Positions 11,701 to 23,652 of a stretch of DNA of 64,000 nucleotides are shown here, piece after piece. Below the pieces are notes generated by a model. That model was not told where the DNA came from. It saw only the letters and a list, made by a program, of their open reading frames with translations, and made no database searches. How positions within the stretch are numbered: the stretch's first letter is position 1; each line of letters opens with the position of its first letter. Source of the stretch: Microplitis mediator (taxonomy: Eukaryota > Arthropoda > Insecta > Hymenoptera > Braconidae); contig NC_079970.1 in assembly GCF_029852145.1 (NCBI RefSeq), positions 22,014,331 to 22,078,330 of the forward strand, written 5' to 3'. Both the position numbers and the translations under genes were made by a program.

Positions 11701-14700
11701 AAATCCGAATTTCGATTATTTCTTATATTTTCAAAATTCGTGAGCGACCTCTTAAAAATTTTTTATCGAGCTGATTTTTTGAGAGGCTTCAAAACATCGT
11801 AAACCAACGAATTTTCATGCGAGATCGAAAAAAAATAGTCAGTTTTTTTGCGCCACCCTAGTAGACATGTATATCAATTTATAATCGTATACAATAATTT
11901 ATATAGACTTATGTATATATATCATATATATGTTCATAAAGTCTAAATTCACATTAGTAACAACTAAATAGATCAGCGAATTACTGTATAACATATAATA
12001 TGTATAACATAAAACGTATTTGTTGTTGATGTTTTGTGTGATAGCTGAGTGCTCTCAACGCATTTTAAGACCGCGAACAACGTGATGCAGAAAGTGAGTC
12101 AAGAAAGCTCTCTTGGATACTAAGCAATAAAATGTAAACATTGTTTTCGTTGCTAATCTCTTTATTGGCGCGTGCTTGGCATATTGCCAATGGCAATAGT
12201 CGTCTACCGTCTCTTACTCCTATATGTATCCTTGTTGGTTTTCTCCTGTTGCTGGTACCGGTGCTGGTGCTGGTGCTGTTGTTACTGATGCCACTGCTGT
12301 TACCGGTTAAATTTCTGATTCTGCTGATGTGTTACAGCTACTCAGCTTAACTGGTTTTCATCTTTATCCTTTTCAAGGAAAACTTCCTGTTGCTGGTGCT
12401 GCTGATACAACTGTTGTCATATTTGCTGTAGATTTTTTATTTTACGCTGGTTAGATCTCAGCTATCAGTAATTTAGTACACGGAGAAAAATAGGCTTAAG
12501 GGGTAACTGATTTTCAATTCAATTTAATTCACGAACACTGGAAATCTAAAATAGAAAGTCTTGAGCGTTTTTTAAAACCTTATCAGAGGGCTAGAAGTTT
12601 CGTATTTTCAAAAATTATAATTTGTCTCAGAGAAAAATTGTTTTGAAATTCTCATTTACTCTACGAGTGCAACAAAGATTTTCCCATTTATTTTTTCTGA
12701 GTGAGAAAAAGGTCCGCTAGCGTATCCCCTTAAGAAATCTACGAATTTTTATTGTACTGTTAACGAAACTTGAAACAGGAAGTTGAGTTGCCTAAAAATT
12801 ATTATGCTACACTATGAAAAATATTATGCACTTAAAAATGATTGATAAATTTTAATGAATATTATTTGGCTGCTCTCTTAAAATGAATCAGTGAAAAGAC
12901 CGGAAAATCAGTGAATATTCACTGCGAATCAGTCCCAAGTATATCACTGATTCAATTAATATACCTGGGATTATTTGTGCAGTGAATATTTACTGACTTG
13001 AGTACTTTTCACTGATTTATTGTAAGAGAGTAAATTAGGAATAATAGTATAAAATAAAAAATTTTTAGAGACTCACAATAATAATTATAGTGCAGCATAG
13101 TTTGGTTGATAGCATGATGACAATTGATAAATTTTTTGTCTGGATTCTTACTCCGTGTAAATTGTATCTTATGTTATGTTATATTATTAACTGCTGACTG
13201 TGATAGATAGATTTGTATCTATGCAAGACATGATTTAACTAGTGTATGTTGAGTTGTCAAAGTTGATTGCCCGGTACAAAAAGAATAAGTTTACGATGGT
13301 TGAGCGGTTGGATGACGTCCATAGACGATTTTACTCAGAGTAAATGGAGTAGACCTCTGGGTAGCTTAATTTGTAAATTTGGATCGGGAATTTTCGTTGT
13401 TATAATGTATTTAGTACGACAACTAAACGACGTAGACGACAATTAAAATCGTTTTGCCCGGGATTTACACTTAAAATTTGTCTTTTATAACTGTCTATTG
13501 CATACAAATGTATATATAAGTATATAGGACATCAATACTAGACACTAGATAATAAATAAAACAAACTCAACTAAAGACTTTTGACGTGTACTTTGCAATA
13601 CGACTTCCTCCATTTTATCCTCCATGCGACCGTCATTATTTTATTATTATTTTAATTATTGTTCGTCATAATTATTGTTAAGTTTATTGTAAATTTAATT
13701 TATTTTATTGTGTTTCAGAATCACGAATACAGTGGGTACGGCGATGAGCCGCGTCGCAAAAGGTAAATTGTTTATCATCATCCGTTTTTTTTATCTTTAC
13801 TATACGTAATAATTATTAGAGGTTTAAGAGATTGGAGTTTTTGTTAAGACTTTTGTGGTTTCTGCCGGTAGATTTATCTATAATTATCAGGTACTCTTTG
13901 AGTTTAGATAATTTAATTCTTTATTAATTTATTTCACAATTTCAAATTTTTAAAACAACATTAAATATAACATTTATTTTTTTAAACTTTTAAAATTTAA
14001 TAATTTTAATATTTTTAAATTACATCAGATGTAATTTTAAATTTAATATTTAAATATTTCTTCAAATTTTATTTAACATAAAATTTGAAGAAATATTTAT
14101 ATATTAAATTTAAAATTTATTTTTTTAACTTGCAAAATTTAATAATTTTAACATTTTTAAATTACAACAGATGTAATTTTAAATTGTGATAAATTTATCA
14201 TCATTTTTTCTTTATTTAACATAAAATTTTAAAAAAATATTTAAATATTAAATTTAAAATTTATTTTTTTTACTTTCAAAATTTAATAATTTTAACATTT
14301 TTAAATTACAACAGATGTAATTTTAAATTGTCGTAAATTTATCATTTTTTTCTTTACTTAACATAAAATTTGAAGAAATATTTAAATATTAAGGATAAAA
14401 AAAAAAGAATAAGTGAGAAAGGTTTTACAATTGGCCATATTTTATGAGTTATGTATACATATATACATATATATGTGTGTGTATAGTATAAGGTCTGAAG
14501 AATTTTATAAAAGAATGAAAATGCCAAGCTCTGAACCTCTTTAATATTTTATTCATTCATATATAATGTACTTGGCCGAAAAATTAGCTCATAAATATTT
14601 ATTGCTTTTTTTACAGAGAAGACAATAATAAACCGAATCACGTATTATTGTTTACAATAATCAACCCAGTTTATCCAATAACAGTCGTAAGTTTTAATAA

Positions 14701-16688
14701 CAACATAATATGTACTTTAATAATATTTATTATTATTAAACATAGACGCTAATGCAAGTAGATTGTAAAGAATGATTATTATTTATGATGAACATATACA
14801 TCAGAGCACTCTGTCTGCACTCTCATCTCATATCACGAGCCAAAAATTTAAAAGATCGTTGTGTGTTGTGACAAGCTTACTATCCACGAACATTATGCTT
14901 GTATGTATTATACAAAACAGTCCACGTGGATAAATAACGTTCATACCATTCGTAAATTCCTCATTGACTTTGAGGCATAACGACGGCTCATTTCTCAAGC
15001 AAGACGACACCGTTGTCTGGATTAAGTTGAGCGAGGTCAAGCGACTGCCAGCAGAATCAAAATCTAAAAGACTCAAGAGAGTGCAGATGGGGAATGTCTT
15101 CTTAATCTTTAAATATAATGTATATATATAATTTAAATTTTTAGGTGGGCGAGTAGTTTGAACTTAAGGATTATTCGTATAGAACTGTTTGTAAATTTTC
15201 TAATTATTTTAAAATTTACGATTAATACAAAAATTTTGGTTTGAACAACTTGAAATTGTTAATTGAAAGTTTTTCCAATAATTCAAATTTTTATCGGAGG
15301 TAAATAGAACTCAGACATGAATCTACGAAAAAATTTTTTGGTTACTCCAAAAACTGAAATCTCTATTAAATAAAATTTGAATATTTGAAAGCTGATCAGA
15401 ATTTCCTAGATTTGAATCGAGTAATTTTAAAAGTAGCAAATAATTAAAAAACTCGAATAATTTTTAAATTTACGAATAATTAAAAGTTTCGAGTTTATGT
15501 ACCTGAAGAACAAAACGTTTTTCGCAAAATGAAAATGAAAAAAATTTATGTAATTTGATTGCTCAAGGGGTAGGTTGGGGTGGTCAAGATTTCCGGCTGA
15601 CATACCAGCATCTATATGCGAATTATTTAAAAAATCTAGTCATCAAATTTTTGTTTCGTTGCGCGAAAAACGTTCGGATCTTCAGGTACATACGGAAATT
15701 CAAATTATCTATTCGCACACTTCTAATAATCATTTTATAGTTTACATTATCAGTAATATGTACGTACTACTATTTTTGTACTGGTCAAATATCATTTATA
15801 AACATCTGTTACAGGAAGTACTGCACACAATCAGTGCCCCAAGTGGACAGGTACAACGTATCGTTATCTTCAAGAAAAACGGCGTTCAGGCTATGGTCGA
15901 ATATCCTTTTTATTCTAAATATAAATATAAATATAAATAAATACACATTTAAATTAAAAAAAAAAACATTTAACTGAGAAACAAAATTAAACTTGAGAAA
16001 ATTAATTTTTTGTTTGTTTTAGTATTTCTGTTTATTTTAGTTTCTCATTCATGTTTAATTGTAAACATTTAAAACATAAATGTAAGAATATAAGTGTGTA
16101 GGCTTGCATACAATATAATATAATATAAATTTATATATATATATAATCCTTAACGATTTGTTTTTGATATTACGTTTGACTCGGTAGAGTCAGCAACGCG
16201 GGCTAAAGAAGCCCTTCACGGTTGTGACATTTACTCGGGTTGCTGCACACTGAAGATTGACTTTGCCAAGGTAAGCATAAGAAGTCGTTGGTTTATTCAA
16301 AGTTAAAACTTTACAACGTGCTAACTCGTACGCAGGTCGCGAATTATCGATCGACCAAACGAGAAAGACAGTGAGAGATAGAGAGAGAGAGAAAGAGAAA
16401 GCAAGTACATACAATGTATATATTATAAATATATAAAGTTCAGACTCTATACAAGACAGTGAGAAAGTAAAGCGAATGAGAAAATTAGAGAGATAGAGAA
16501 AATGCGAGGCAGTGTAGTAGCGGTTGAAGAAGAGTCCGCGAATTCGTTGGCTCGTCTTTCAACGTCTGCCAGCCGCTTGAATTAATACTCTCGTTTAATG
16601 CTTCTACGCTGGGTTATATGCTAGGCGATTTAGCAGTTTGGCGGTCTAGAAAGCACGTGAGTGCCTGCCAAAAATAGTCAGATGATTT

Positions 16689-16724
<36 letters not shown>

Positions 16725-19700
16725 AACTACTGCTACAACTTACATTACCGTTGGTATGACTAAAACAAATATGCTTTAAGGGATCTGTTCCCCTTGACTA
16801 AATGTCGAGAATCACATTCCAGAACCGATAAGAACCCATAAAATATCAGTTTATAGTACTATACATAAAGGCAGTTATAATCAACCGGATACTTAAAATT
16901 TAAATCGTCAATCGTAATCGTAATCATAACAGTAATAACATTTTACGATACATCAAACCTAGGAAACGAGCACTTATGCATATGCTAGATGTGATTTAAA
17001 ACGTTGACTATGGCATCCGCTGGCAGTTGGTTCACTGGACAAATATAGCTCAAGTATTTCAGAGACATGACGTTGATATGACAGGGATGCTCCAGTAGTA
17101 GGCTACATTACCAGAAACTTTGGTATTTCCCTTTGGCACCGCACGTTATCTTCATCATCATCTTGATAATCATAATAATTTAAATAATAATAATCAGTAT
17201 TCTCATCCACGACGCCAAAGTAATTTTCTGTAATTTCAGTTAAATATCATATGAATCTTGTACAATTTACACGAGTAAGCGTGATCTTTACGATTTGTCA
17301 TTCGTTTCTCTCCATCAACTCTCACACTTTCCGTTGGCAATTTAATTACGATTATATATATTTTATGAGACATTTATAGTAAATTTAGTGGTTCAAACTT
17401 GTGTATCTAATAATTATTATTATTGAAATACTTTATTTTGAAATGTTTCAGCCGACCAAGCTTAATGTATACAAGAATGATGCCGAGAGCTGGGACTACA
17501 CGACACCAGCACTGGGTAAGCTTTTAAGCTCTTTCTCTTTATTTTTTTCTCTCTCTCTCTCCCTCGCTCTCATTTACTCAGTCAATCATTCACTCACTCA
17601 CTTGCTCACTCACTCGAGCAGTGCAACGACGACCGATCGACAATCATTCTTCTAATATTTTTTTTTTTTAATTTTTTTACTCCTTTTATTTTTGCTCTCT
17701 TTTCTACCATCAATATTTCGCCAATGCTGCAACTGATGCTATTCTGGTCCAAGCTTCCTCTCTACTCTGGCCTCATGCTCTATCAGCCTCTCTACTACTT
17801 CTATTTCCAACTCATTGCTTCCTACCCTCCCCAAACCTCCTCCATCCCTCTCGCACAATCCTACCCTACTGTGTTATCCCTGACATGCACCAACACTCTT
17901 TTATCGCCATTAGCCGCCTTCTGCCTATCTCTATACCTGCCTGGTTGCCTGCCTGCCAAACTGACAACTATCGAATTGGAACTCCTCGGGGCGGAACATT
18001 GTCCCACTACGAAAAATCACTGATAAAGTAAAAGAAGTTACGTTTAGATCCACGGATTCCCGGGATGTCACGAGACTGTCTGACGTGTGGACGACGTTAC
18101 TGCCGCCCCGAAGAAAATTCACGCGAATAAACGCAATGCCAATAATTTTCTTTCATATGTACATGTACATATCTTTATATATGTATGTATAGATATATTC
18201 ATACCTCCTACGATTACTCTTTGGACCACGCCCTCTAATCCACTACTACAATACCTATATATTTAATCCTTTAATCTCTCAAACTGTATATCACTCTTGC
18301 TCTTTCTCTGTGATCGGTATTTGTCCGCTGTACCAATTCCCCGGCAGATATTGTCATTTTAAAAAATATACGCGAGCTTACGTGAGAGAATCCATGATAA
18401 ATATCACAGTTACACACAGTTACCAATTGTTTAAATATAATAAGTCGTTGCCTTATTCGTTGTTACACTTTATTGTCGCATGGAAGCATTTTGTAGATTT
18501 TTTTTTTTACGATTAATTATACATGGAAAAAAATTTTTTTTATAGATTAGTAATACTGTTTAGCAATGTAAATTTAATATATCAAATTAGTTTGAAATTT
18601 AAATTATGTACATATTTTTTTCGCTTAAAAATATCGGCTCTAGATAACAAATTATTTTTATTATTTTTTAGTAAATTTAATCCTTTGAAAAAATTATTTG
18701 TATAAATAAAAAAAAAGTAAAAAGTTGGTCGGTTTTCTGTAAAATTTCAATTTCAATTTCAATTTTAATTTAGAATCTCGTTCATTTAAAATTTATAATA
18801 ATAATAAAACGTCAGCATACATCCCGGGCTTTGAATTAAGATTCTGCTAAAACTATGCAAAACAGAGTAAAACTGTACATAAATAATTTTGTAAAGGATT
18901 ATATTGTACACACAGTTATAAGATTCTCTGCATCGTGGACCTTAAGTCAATGGGTTTGTTAGAAGAGTTTAAATTTAGAAAACTCATTTAAATAACAAGA
19001 GAAAATTATTATAATAATTTTTATTTTTTTTTACACAGAAAATAATAATTTCTTGTAAGAAATTTTTTGCACTCAGAGAAAAAAATTATCGACTGTAAAT
19101 AAATATTTTTCATTCAAGAAAGTTTTTTTTAAAACTTCAATTTTTTCGACTAAAGTAGAAATTTTCTCTGACCAATTTTTTTGACTCAAGAAAATCTTGA
19201 CTTGATTCTCAAAAACGTGACTTTTGACTCAAAATAATTTTTTTTTCTGTGTATGAATTAAAGACGAAATTTTCTCAAGACTGGAAAAAATTTCTTGACG
19301 CAAGAATTTTTTTTTTTGCGCCATATCCTTTTTTTTGTGTACAAAATTAAACAGTATTATTTTTTACAATTAATAAATTTATTTCCTTAAATATTTAAAT
19401 AATTTGTAGCAAAAAAATTTTTTTCCATTTATATTGACTTGATGATTGATATATTATAAACTAATATTTATATAAATAGTGAATCATTGTCGCATTAAGC
19501 TTCCAGATACACATCAAACCACCTCAGTACACATTGCGTTAAAAAATACGGTATATAAATATATATAAATGACTTATTTATTGTTTAAATAATTTAGTGA
19601 GCTACTTGTCACAACACATGATGGATATTCTAGTGTATATTTAACATAAACACAACGAAAAATATAAAAAATGTAGCAAGTAGAAAACAAAATAATAAAA

Positions 19701-21507
19701 ATAATCACCGGCGCTTAAACTACTTTAAACATCATCCAACACAAATGACAAACATATAATTTGTCATCGAATCATGCCATCGAGATAATAAATAATAAAA
19801 GAAGACACACATATTTATAATAAATACATCACCACGGCCTGCACTCAACTTTAACACAAGGATCAAAAATATATCAACTGATAAATAATCATAAAATACA
19901 AGTGAATAATCATTGATCGATTATTTAACAACTCTACACCTATCAAAACACATAGATGCTGAAATTAACTGACAAATCTTTCACGCGTTAAAATCTCAAT
20001 ATATCAAGTTTACTTTTTTTATATTTTTTTTTGTTAACGTAAATTATTATTATGAGACCTGTAGTAATTTAGTGAAAGATGCTTTCAAGAATCGTACCGT
20101 CAATTATCGCTTGAAGAGCCGGACGAGACATAAAGGAGGCAAAAAGAAAGTTATATTTATACTGCGGGTGAACGCCAGAGGGATGGAGATGGGACAAAAA
20201 AATAATATATAAATATATATATAATATTAACTACAGACGAATGAAAATGAATGAAAAATAATAAGACGGAAGCTTATAATGTTTAAAAAATGTAAATATA
20301 TGTGTATATGTATTTATATATATACTTATGTATATATATTAATATATGTATGCATAAAAAGACTAATTAGTTACGTAACTGTCACATAGTTTACAAGATA
20401 TTCTCACATATGTCACACATACTACGAGTAGAGTAATATATTTATGTATATATATTTATATATTTATATATACATATATATACGAGATCGGACCCTCAAC
20501 AACTTTCATTCACCACCAGCATCGACTGTTAAAATATATATGAAACGAAACAACTCACCTATAAAAGCATTTTATATACGAATGTACTAATTGAGAACAA
20601 ACATATACATTAATTTATGTCGCATAATATATATATTTATAATTATACTTGACATTTAAAATAATTTATTAAAAAGTCTATAATAATAAAATAAACACTA
20701 AAATTTACACTTATGCATATATGTGCTTTATTAGATACAATATGGATCGTGTATATATGCAAATTAATGACCAAGTGGTTTTAGTAATAATATATTAATA
20801 ATAATTATAATAATAATAATATTGCTAATAATAATCACAACAATGTTATGTGCCATTTTTTGCAAAGGCTACCAATGCACTCACAGACAAACATTCGACT
20901 GATGAACCTATCGACCACTGCTATCGCCCCGCCATCAATTTACCGAGTCTACAAATTCGATAAAAAACTAAATATTAAGAGAGAGAGATAATTTATGTAA
21001 TTAAAAATAATAATTATTTACTTTAAATCGGATAATACGGAGTCTAGTCATTAATCCTCCCGTTAATTCACACTTATAAATTAATAAATTTAACACAAGT
21101 GGCGGTCGAGGCTTTAAACAAAATTTAACCGGTTAATTAAACACGGATTTAATAATAATTATTATTTATTAATAATAATAATAATAATAATAGTAATAAT
21201 AATAATAACAATAATAATAATAATCAACAAAAAAACATTTGGAAAAAAAACATGTGCACAGAAATAATACAAGAATAATCCGGAAGTGCGGAAGATTGCA
21301 GGTGAAAGATGTTATGTTGGAATGTTTGTCTGTGTGCAGATGCGGCCATCAACTACTTTGTTGACTTGAGGCGATGATGATGATAATGATGGTGATGATG
21401 ATGATGTTGGTGATGTTGGATTTACAATGGACGAAAGAGAGAAAATTGAAAGAGAGATCAGGTCTGATGAGTGAACACAGCACTTTAGGTAGGTTCTACT
21501 ACAAGTA

Positions 21508-21539
<32 letters not shown>

Positions 21540-23652
21540 CCAGAGCCTTGTCAGCTGTATTGGTTGGAGATATAGAACAGAGGCTTCTACAAGAGATTAT
21601 TTTGTACAAGATCGATCAACTGATTCACGGTAAGTGGAGTAATGCCGCTTGCTTGCCAATCAAAACAGTTAAGTAGTTTTTAAGCCAAATGAATAAAATA
21701 TTTAAAATTTTATTAATAAATAAAATAAATGATAATAATACAGTACATTATTTAAACCTTACGGTCATGTAATATGTATATAACAATTAGTTGGTGGATG
21801 TGAGGTGAATAGATCGATGTTATAAATATGTAGAGGCGCGGTTTCACTGACAATGTTGCTGGTGGTTGGCTGTGGTTAAATTCTGACTCTAAAAGACAAG
21901 AAGAGTAAGAGTAAGAGCGAGAGATTAAATATACGACAGACGAGAGTGTATGTTTGGTCGCGATAACCGTCCTTACCGAGCAAATTACCTCTGTTTAAGG
22001 TGCAGTGGCTCACCAAAAAGAACCAAACACCAACGGACGACCGGCGCCGCTTCTTGCTGAACCGAGATATGGAGCAGCACCACAGCCATATGGTAACTTT
22101 TTTTATTTTCCTTCATTTTATTACATTATCCACCAGACTTTTAACTTACTTCCACATATACTTTTTTTTTGGAGTCCAGATTAGTGATAAAATATTTTTA
22201 TAACTCGAAAAGTCAACTTAAATTTATCCATTTCCTCTAAACTATTTACTTAACTATTTACTTAACTTGATACTAAAAAAATAAAATGAGATATCCAATT
22301 AGACGGTAGTAAGAAAAATAAAAATAAACTTTCTGGTAATTGCCGACGTCTTTTATAATTAACGAATGCTATTCAAACCTCAAGAAGCTTGTTAAAATAT
22401 TCATCTCGTGAGCTTTATACTTATGGTTAATTTAGCCGACTCTAATAACGTTAGGTTATTTCTTGGCCGCAGGCTCGACGCCACAAGTGGGCTTTCCACC
22501 CGGGCACGATCGCTACGAGGAAAGCTTCAATGGACCCGCAACGTATGCGGAACCTTATGAGAGGTATGGGTTAAAGGGTGACTTCAGTGGCCGAGAGCCA
22601 CTTCATCCGTCTCCAGCTAGACCTGGTTATGTTCCAAGTCTCGGACAAACGCCGCCGACAAGTACTCAAGGCTCAGTTATGATGGTTTACGGTCTACAAG
22701 CTGACAAAGTAAACACTGACAAGCTCTTCAACCTCTTCTGTCTTTACGGCAATGTCACTAAGGTAAATACACTCTTTAAGTATTGTTATTTTTCTACCTC
22801 GTTATTTACTCGCCAGTGAAACCCGATAACTTTTTAATTTTTACGGATTTTTTTTGATTTTTTAGGTGAAATTCTTGAAGACAAAGGAAGGATGTGCCAT
22901 GATTCAAATGGGTGATAGTATTGCCGTGGAACGGTGCCTACAAAATTTAAATAATGTGACAATTGGTACTGAAGGTAAACTTCAACTCGGCTTTTCAAAG
23001 CAGGCCTTTCTCGCTGACGTAACAAACCCTTACGTATTGCCGGATAAAACTGCCAGTTTTAAAGACTTCACTGGTAGTAAAAATAACAGATTCTTAAATC
23101 CAGCAATGGCTAATAAAAATAGAATACAGCCACCGTCAAAAATAGTTCACTTCTTCAATACACCACCAGATCTTACCGAGGAAACAGTTAATAATGTATT
23201 TGTCGAACGTGGAATAGAAACACCTTTAACTATAAAATTGTTTCCACTCAAGTCAGAGCGCTCGTCCTCGGGGCTTATTGAATTCAGCAGCGTAGGAGTT
23301 GCCGTCGCTGCGATAATGGAGTGTAACCACACAGCACTAGAGAATAGTAGTAAGTTTTAGAAACTAGAACATGACTAGTATTCATTAAATGTGTTAGCAA
23401 TCAAATAGAGTAGAAAATAAAATAAAAAAAGACAATCAGAGATAAAAGAAAAATAAAAAAAAACTTATTCGTCTTCTATAAATTGATTTTTGTTGTTTAA
23501 AACTAGATGGCAAGTTTCCGTACATCATGAAATTGTGTTTCTCATCATCACGTACGATACCAGCAAACTTTCCACCAGCCGGTGCAAGTGCCAATGCATC
23601 AAGTGATTCACCCGGTAATGGGCACGCTAAAATGCAACAAGATTCAGAATAG
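8612..23652 (+). CDS. sm: Heterogeneous nuclear ribonucleoprotein L family protein (smooth), 10 exons
   Basis: Coding exons: 8612-8674, 13719-13762, 14617-14686, 15815-15900, 16174-16270, 17452-17515, 22000-22092, 22473-22762, 22866-23349, 23507-23652. Total 1437 nt, 478 aa plus TAG. Three RRMs are visible and correspond to RRM2-4 of vertebrate hnRNP L. The first spans about residues 43-125 (HVLLFTIINPVYP, QRIVIFKKNGVQAMVEF, IYSGCCTLKIDFAKP). The second spans about 240-318 (MMVYGLQ, NLFCLYGNVTKVKFLK). The third spans about 360-446 (KIVHFFNTPPDLTEE, KSERSSSGLIEF, IMKLCFSSS). A Gly/Pro/Tyr-rich linker joins the first two. All introns are GT-AG except the AT-AC intron at 15901-16173. The protein is a nuclear pre-mRNA binding and splicing regulator that prefers CA-rich RNA. 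The N-terminal RRM1 of vertebrates is not encoded by any exon I can find. The reading frame stays open for 171 codons past the stop. Confidence 0.95.
9565..9570 (+). CDS. Candidate alternative first coding exon of smooth (Met-Glu)
   Basis: ATG GAG is followed directly by a donor-like GTATAT at 9571, at the end of a GC-rich block that resembles a 5' UTR. The exon ends in phase 0, exactly what exon 2 (13719) needs, giving M-E-NHEYSGYG. Fly smooth is known to use several promoters, so an extra first exon is reasonable. A two-codon exon cannot be proved from sequence. Confidence 0.35.
10980..11860. mobile_element. 881-bp MITE with long inverted arms and 8-bp duplication (hAT-like)
   Basis: The ends are TAGGGTGGCGCAAAAAAAC and its inverse complement at 11842-11860, and the arms stay complementary for roughly 250 bp. 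The direct repeat GTAGACAT flanks both sides (10972-10979 and 11861-11868). An 8-bp duplication with TAGGG ends fits hAT-like non-autonomous elements. No transposase frame is inside. It lies in smooth intron 1. Confidence 0.85.
12085..12093 (+). CDS. Candidate second alternative first coding exon of smooth (Met-Gln-Lys)
   Basis: ATG CAG AAA is followed by GTGAGT, a strong donor, at 12094. The exon again ends in phase 0 for splicing to 13719. A GC-richer stretch precedes it (12030-12084). This is the same logic as the candidate at 9565, with less support from composition. Confidence 0.3.
12873..13031. repeat. Small foldback repeat (about 160 bp) in smooth intron 1
   Basis: CTCTCTTA followed by AATCAGTGAAAAG on the left is mirrored by CTTTTCACTGATT and TAAGAGAG on the right. 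Inner arms (CAGTGAATATTCACTG, GTGCAGTGAATATT) add further pairing. It is typical of a MITE. Confidence 0.6.
15144..15500. repeat. Degraded repeat of the GGGxTGxxCGAAT family (smooth intron 3)
   Basis: It begins TAGGTGGGCGAGTAGTTTGAAC and is filled with TTCGAATAATT-like units on both strands. It resembles 29345-29600 and 44281-44500, which carry TTAGGG...CGAA ends. The right end is not sharp. Confidence 0.4.
15901..16173 (+). other. sm: AT-AC minor-class (U12-type) intron of smooth, 273 nt
   Basis: No GT-AG pair fits this junction. The exon ends ATGGTCGA and the intron begins ATATCCTTTTT, the U12 donor consensus. TCCTTAAC at 16147-16154 is the U12 branch-site consensus, about 20 nt before the 3' end, and the intron ends in AC at 16172-16173. 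Joining there restores VEFDSVES across the RRM, exactly the family sequence (VEFDSV). Confidence 0.9.
17516..21999 (+). other. smooth intron 6 (4.5 kb): C/T-rich block, foldback repeat, CA-rich cluster, microsatellites
   Basis: 17520-17960 is pyrimidine-rich. An open frame at 17724-18023 there looks like a by-product of composition. CTCGGGGCGG (about 17982) and CCGCCCCGAAG (about 18101) could pair across about 110 nt. A copy of the ACAGAAAA foldback family occupies 19033-19341. From about 19500 to 19960 ACAC/CACA tetramers are unusually frequent. 20300-20500 is TA/TATG-rich. 21160-21230 is an AAT repeat, and 21370-21415 and 21510-21540 are GAT repeats. No family-like exon is seen. Confidence 0.45.
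19033..19341. repeat. Foldback repeat, ACAGAAAA...TTTTGTGT family (copy 3, smooth intron 6)
   Basis: It starts ACACAGAAAATAATAATTTC and ends TTGCGCCATATCC, a T run, then GTGT. The interior holds a second set of ends (CAGAGAAAAAAATT near 19074 and TTTTTTTTCTGTGT near 19240), suggesting one copy inside another or a tandem derivative. Confidence 0.5.

Larger units (their letters stand above)
8675..13718 (+). other. smooth intron 1 (5.0 kb) with repeats and possible extra first exons
   Basis: It holds a TA microsatellite (about 8736-8765), a GC-richer block at 9050-9600 with (GTC)n/(CTCGTC)n stretches, the 881-bp MITE at 10980-11860, a possible foldback at about 12498-12731 (arms around CTTAAGGGG), a small perfect-looking foldback at 12873-13031, and two ATG-plus-donor candidates (9565 and 12085). 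Islands of higher GC at about 10620-10710 could be further promoters. Nothing else reads as coding. Confidence 0.5.

Noticed and set aside
17724..18023. 99-codon open frame in smooth intron 6
   Set aside because: It lies in pyrimidine-rich DNA, has no recognisable domain or splice context, and the amino acid mix mirrors the CT bias.
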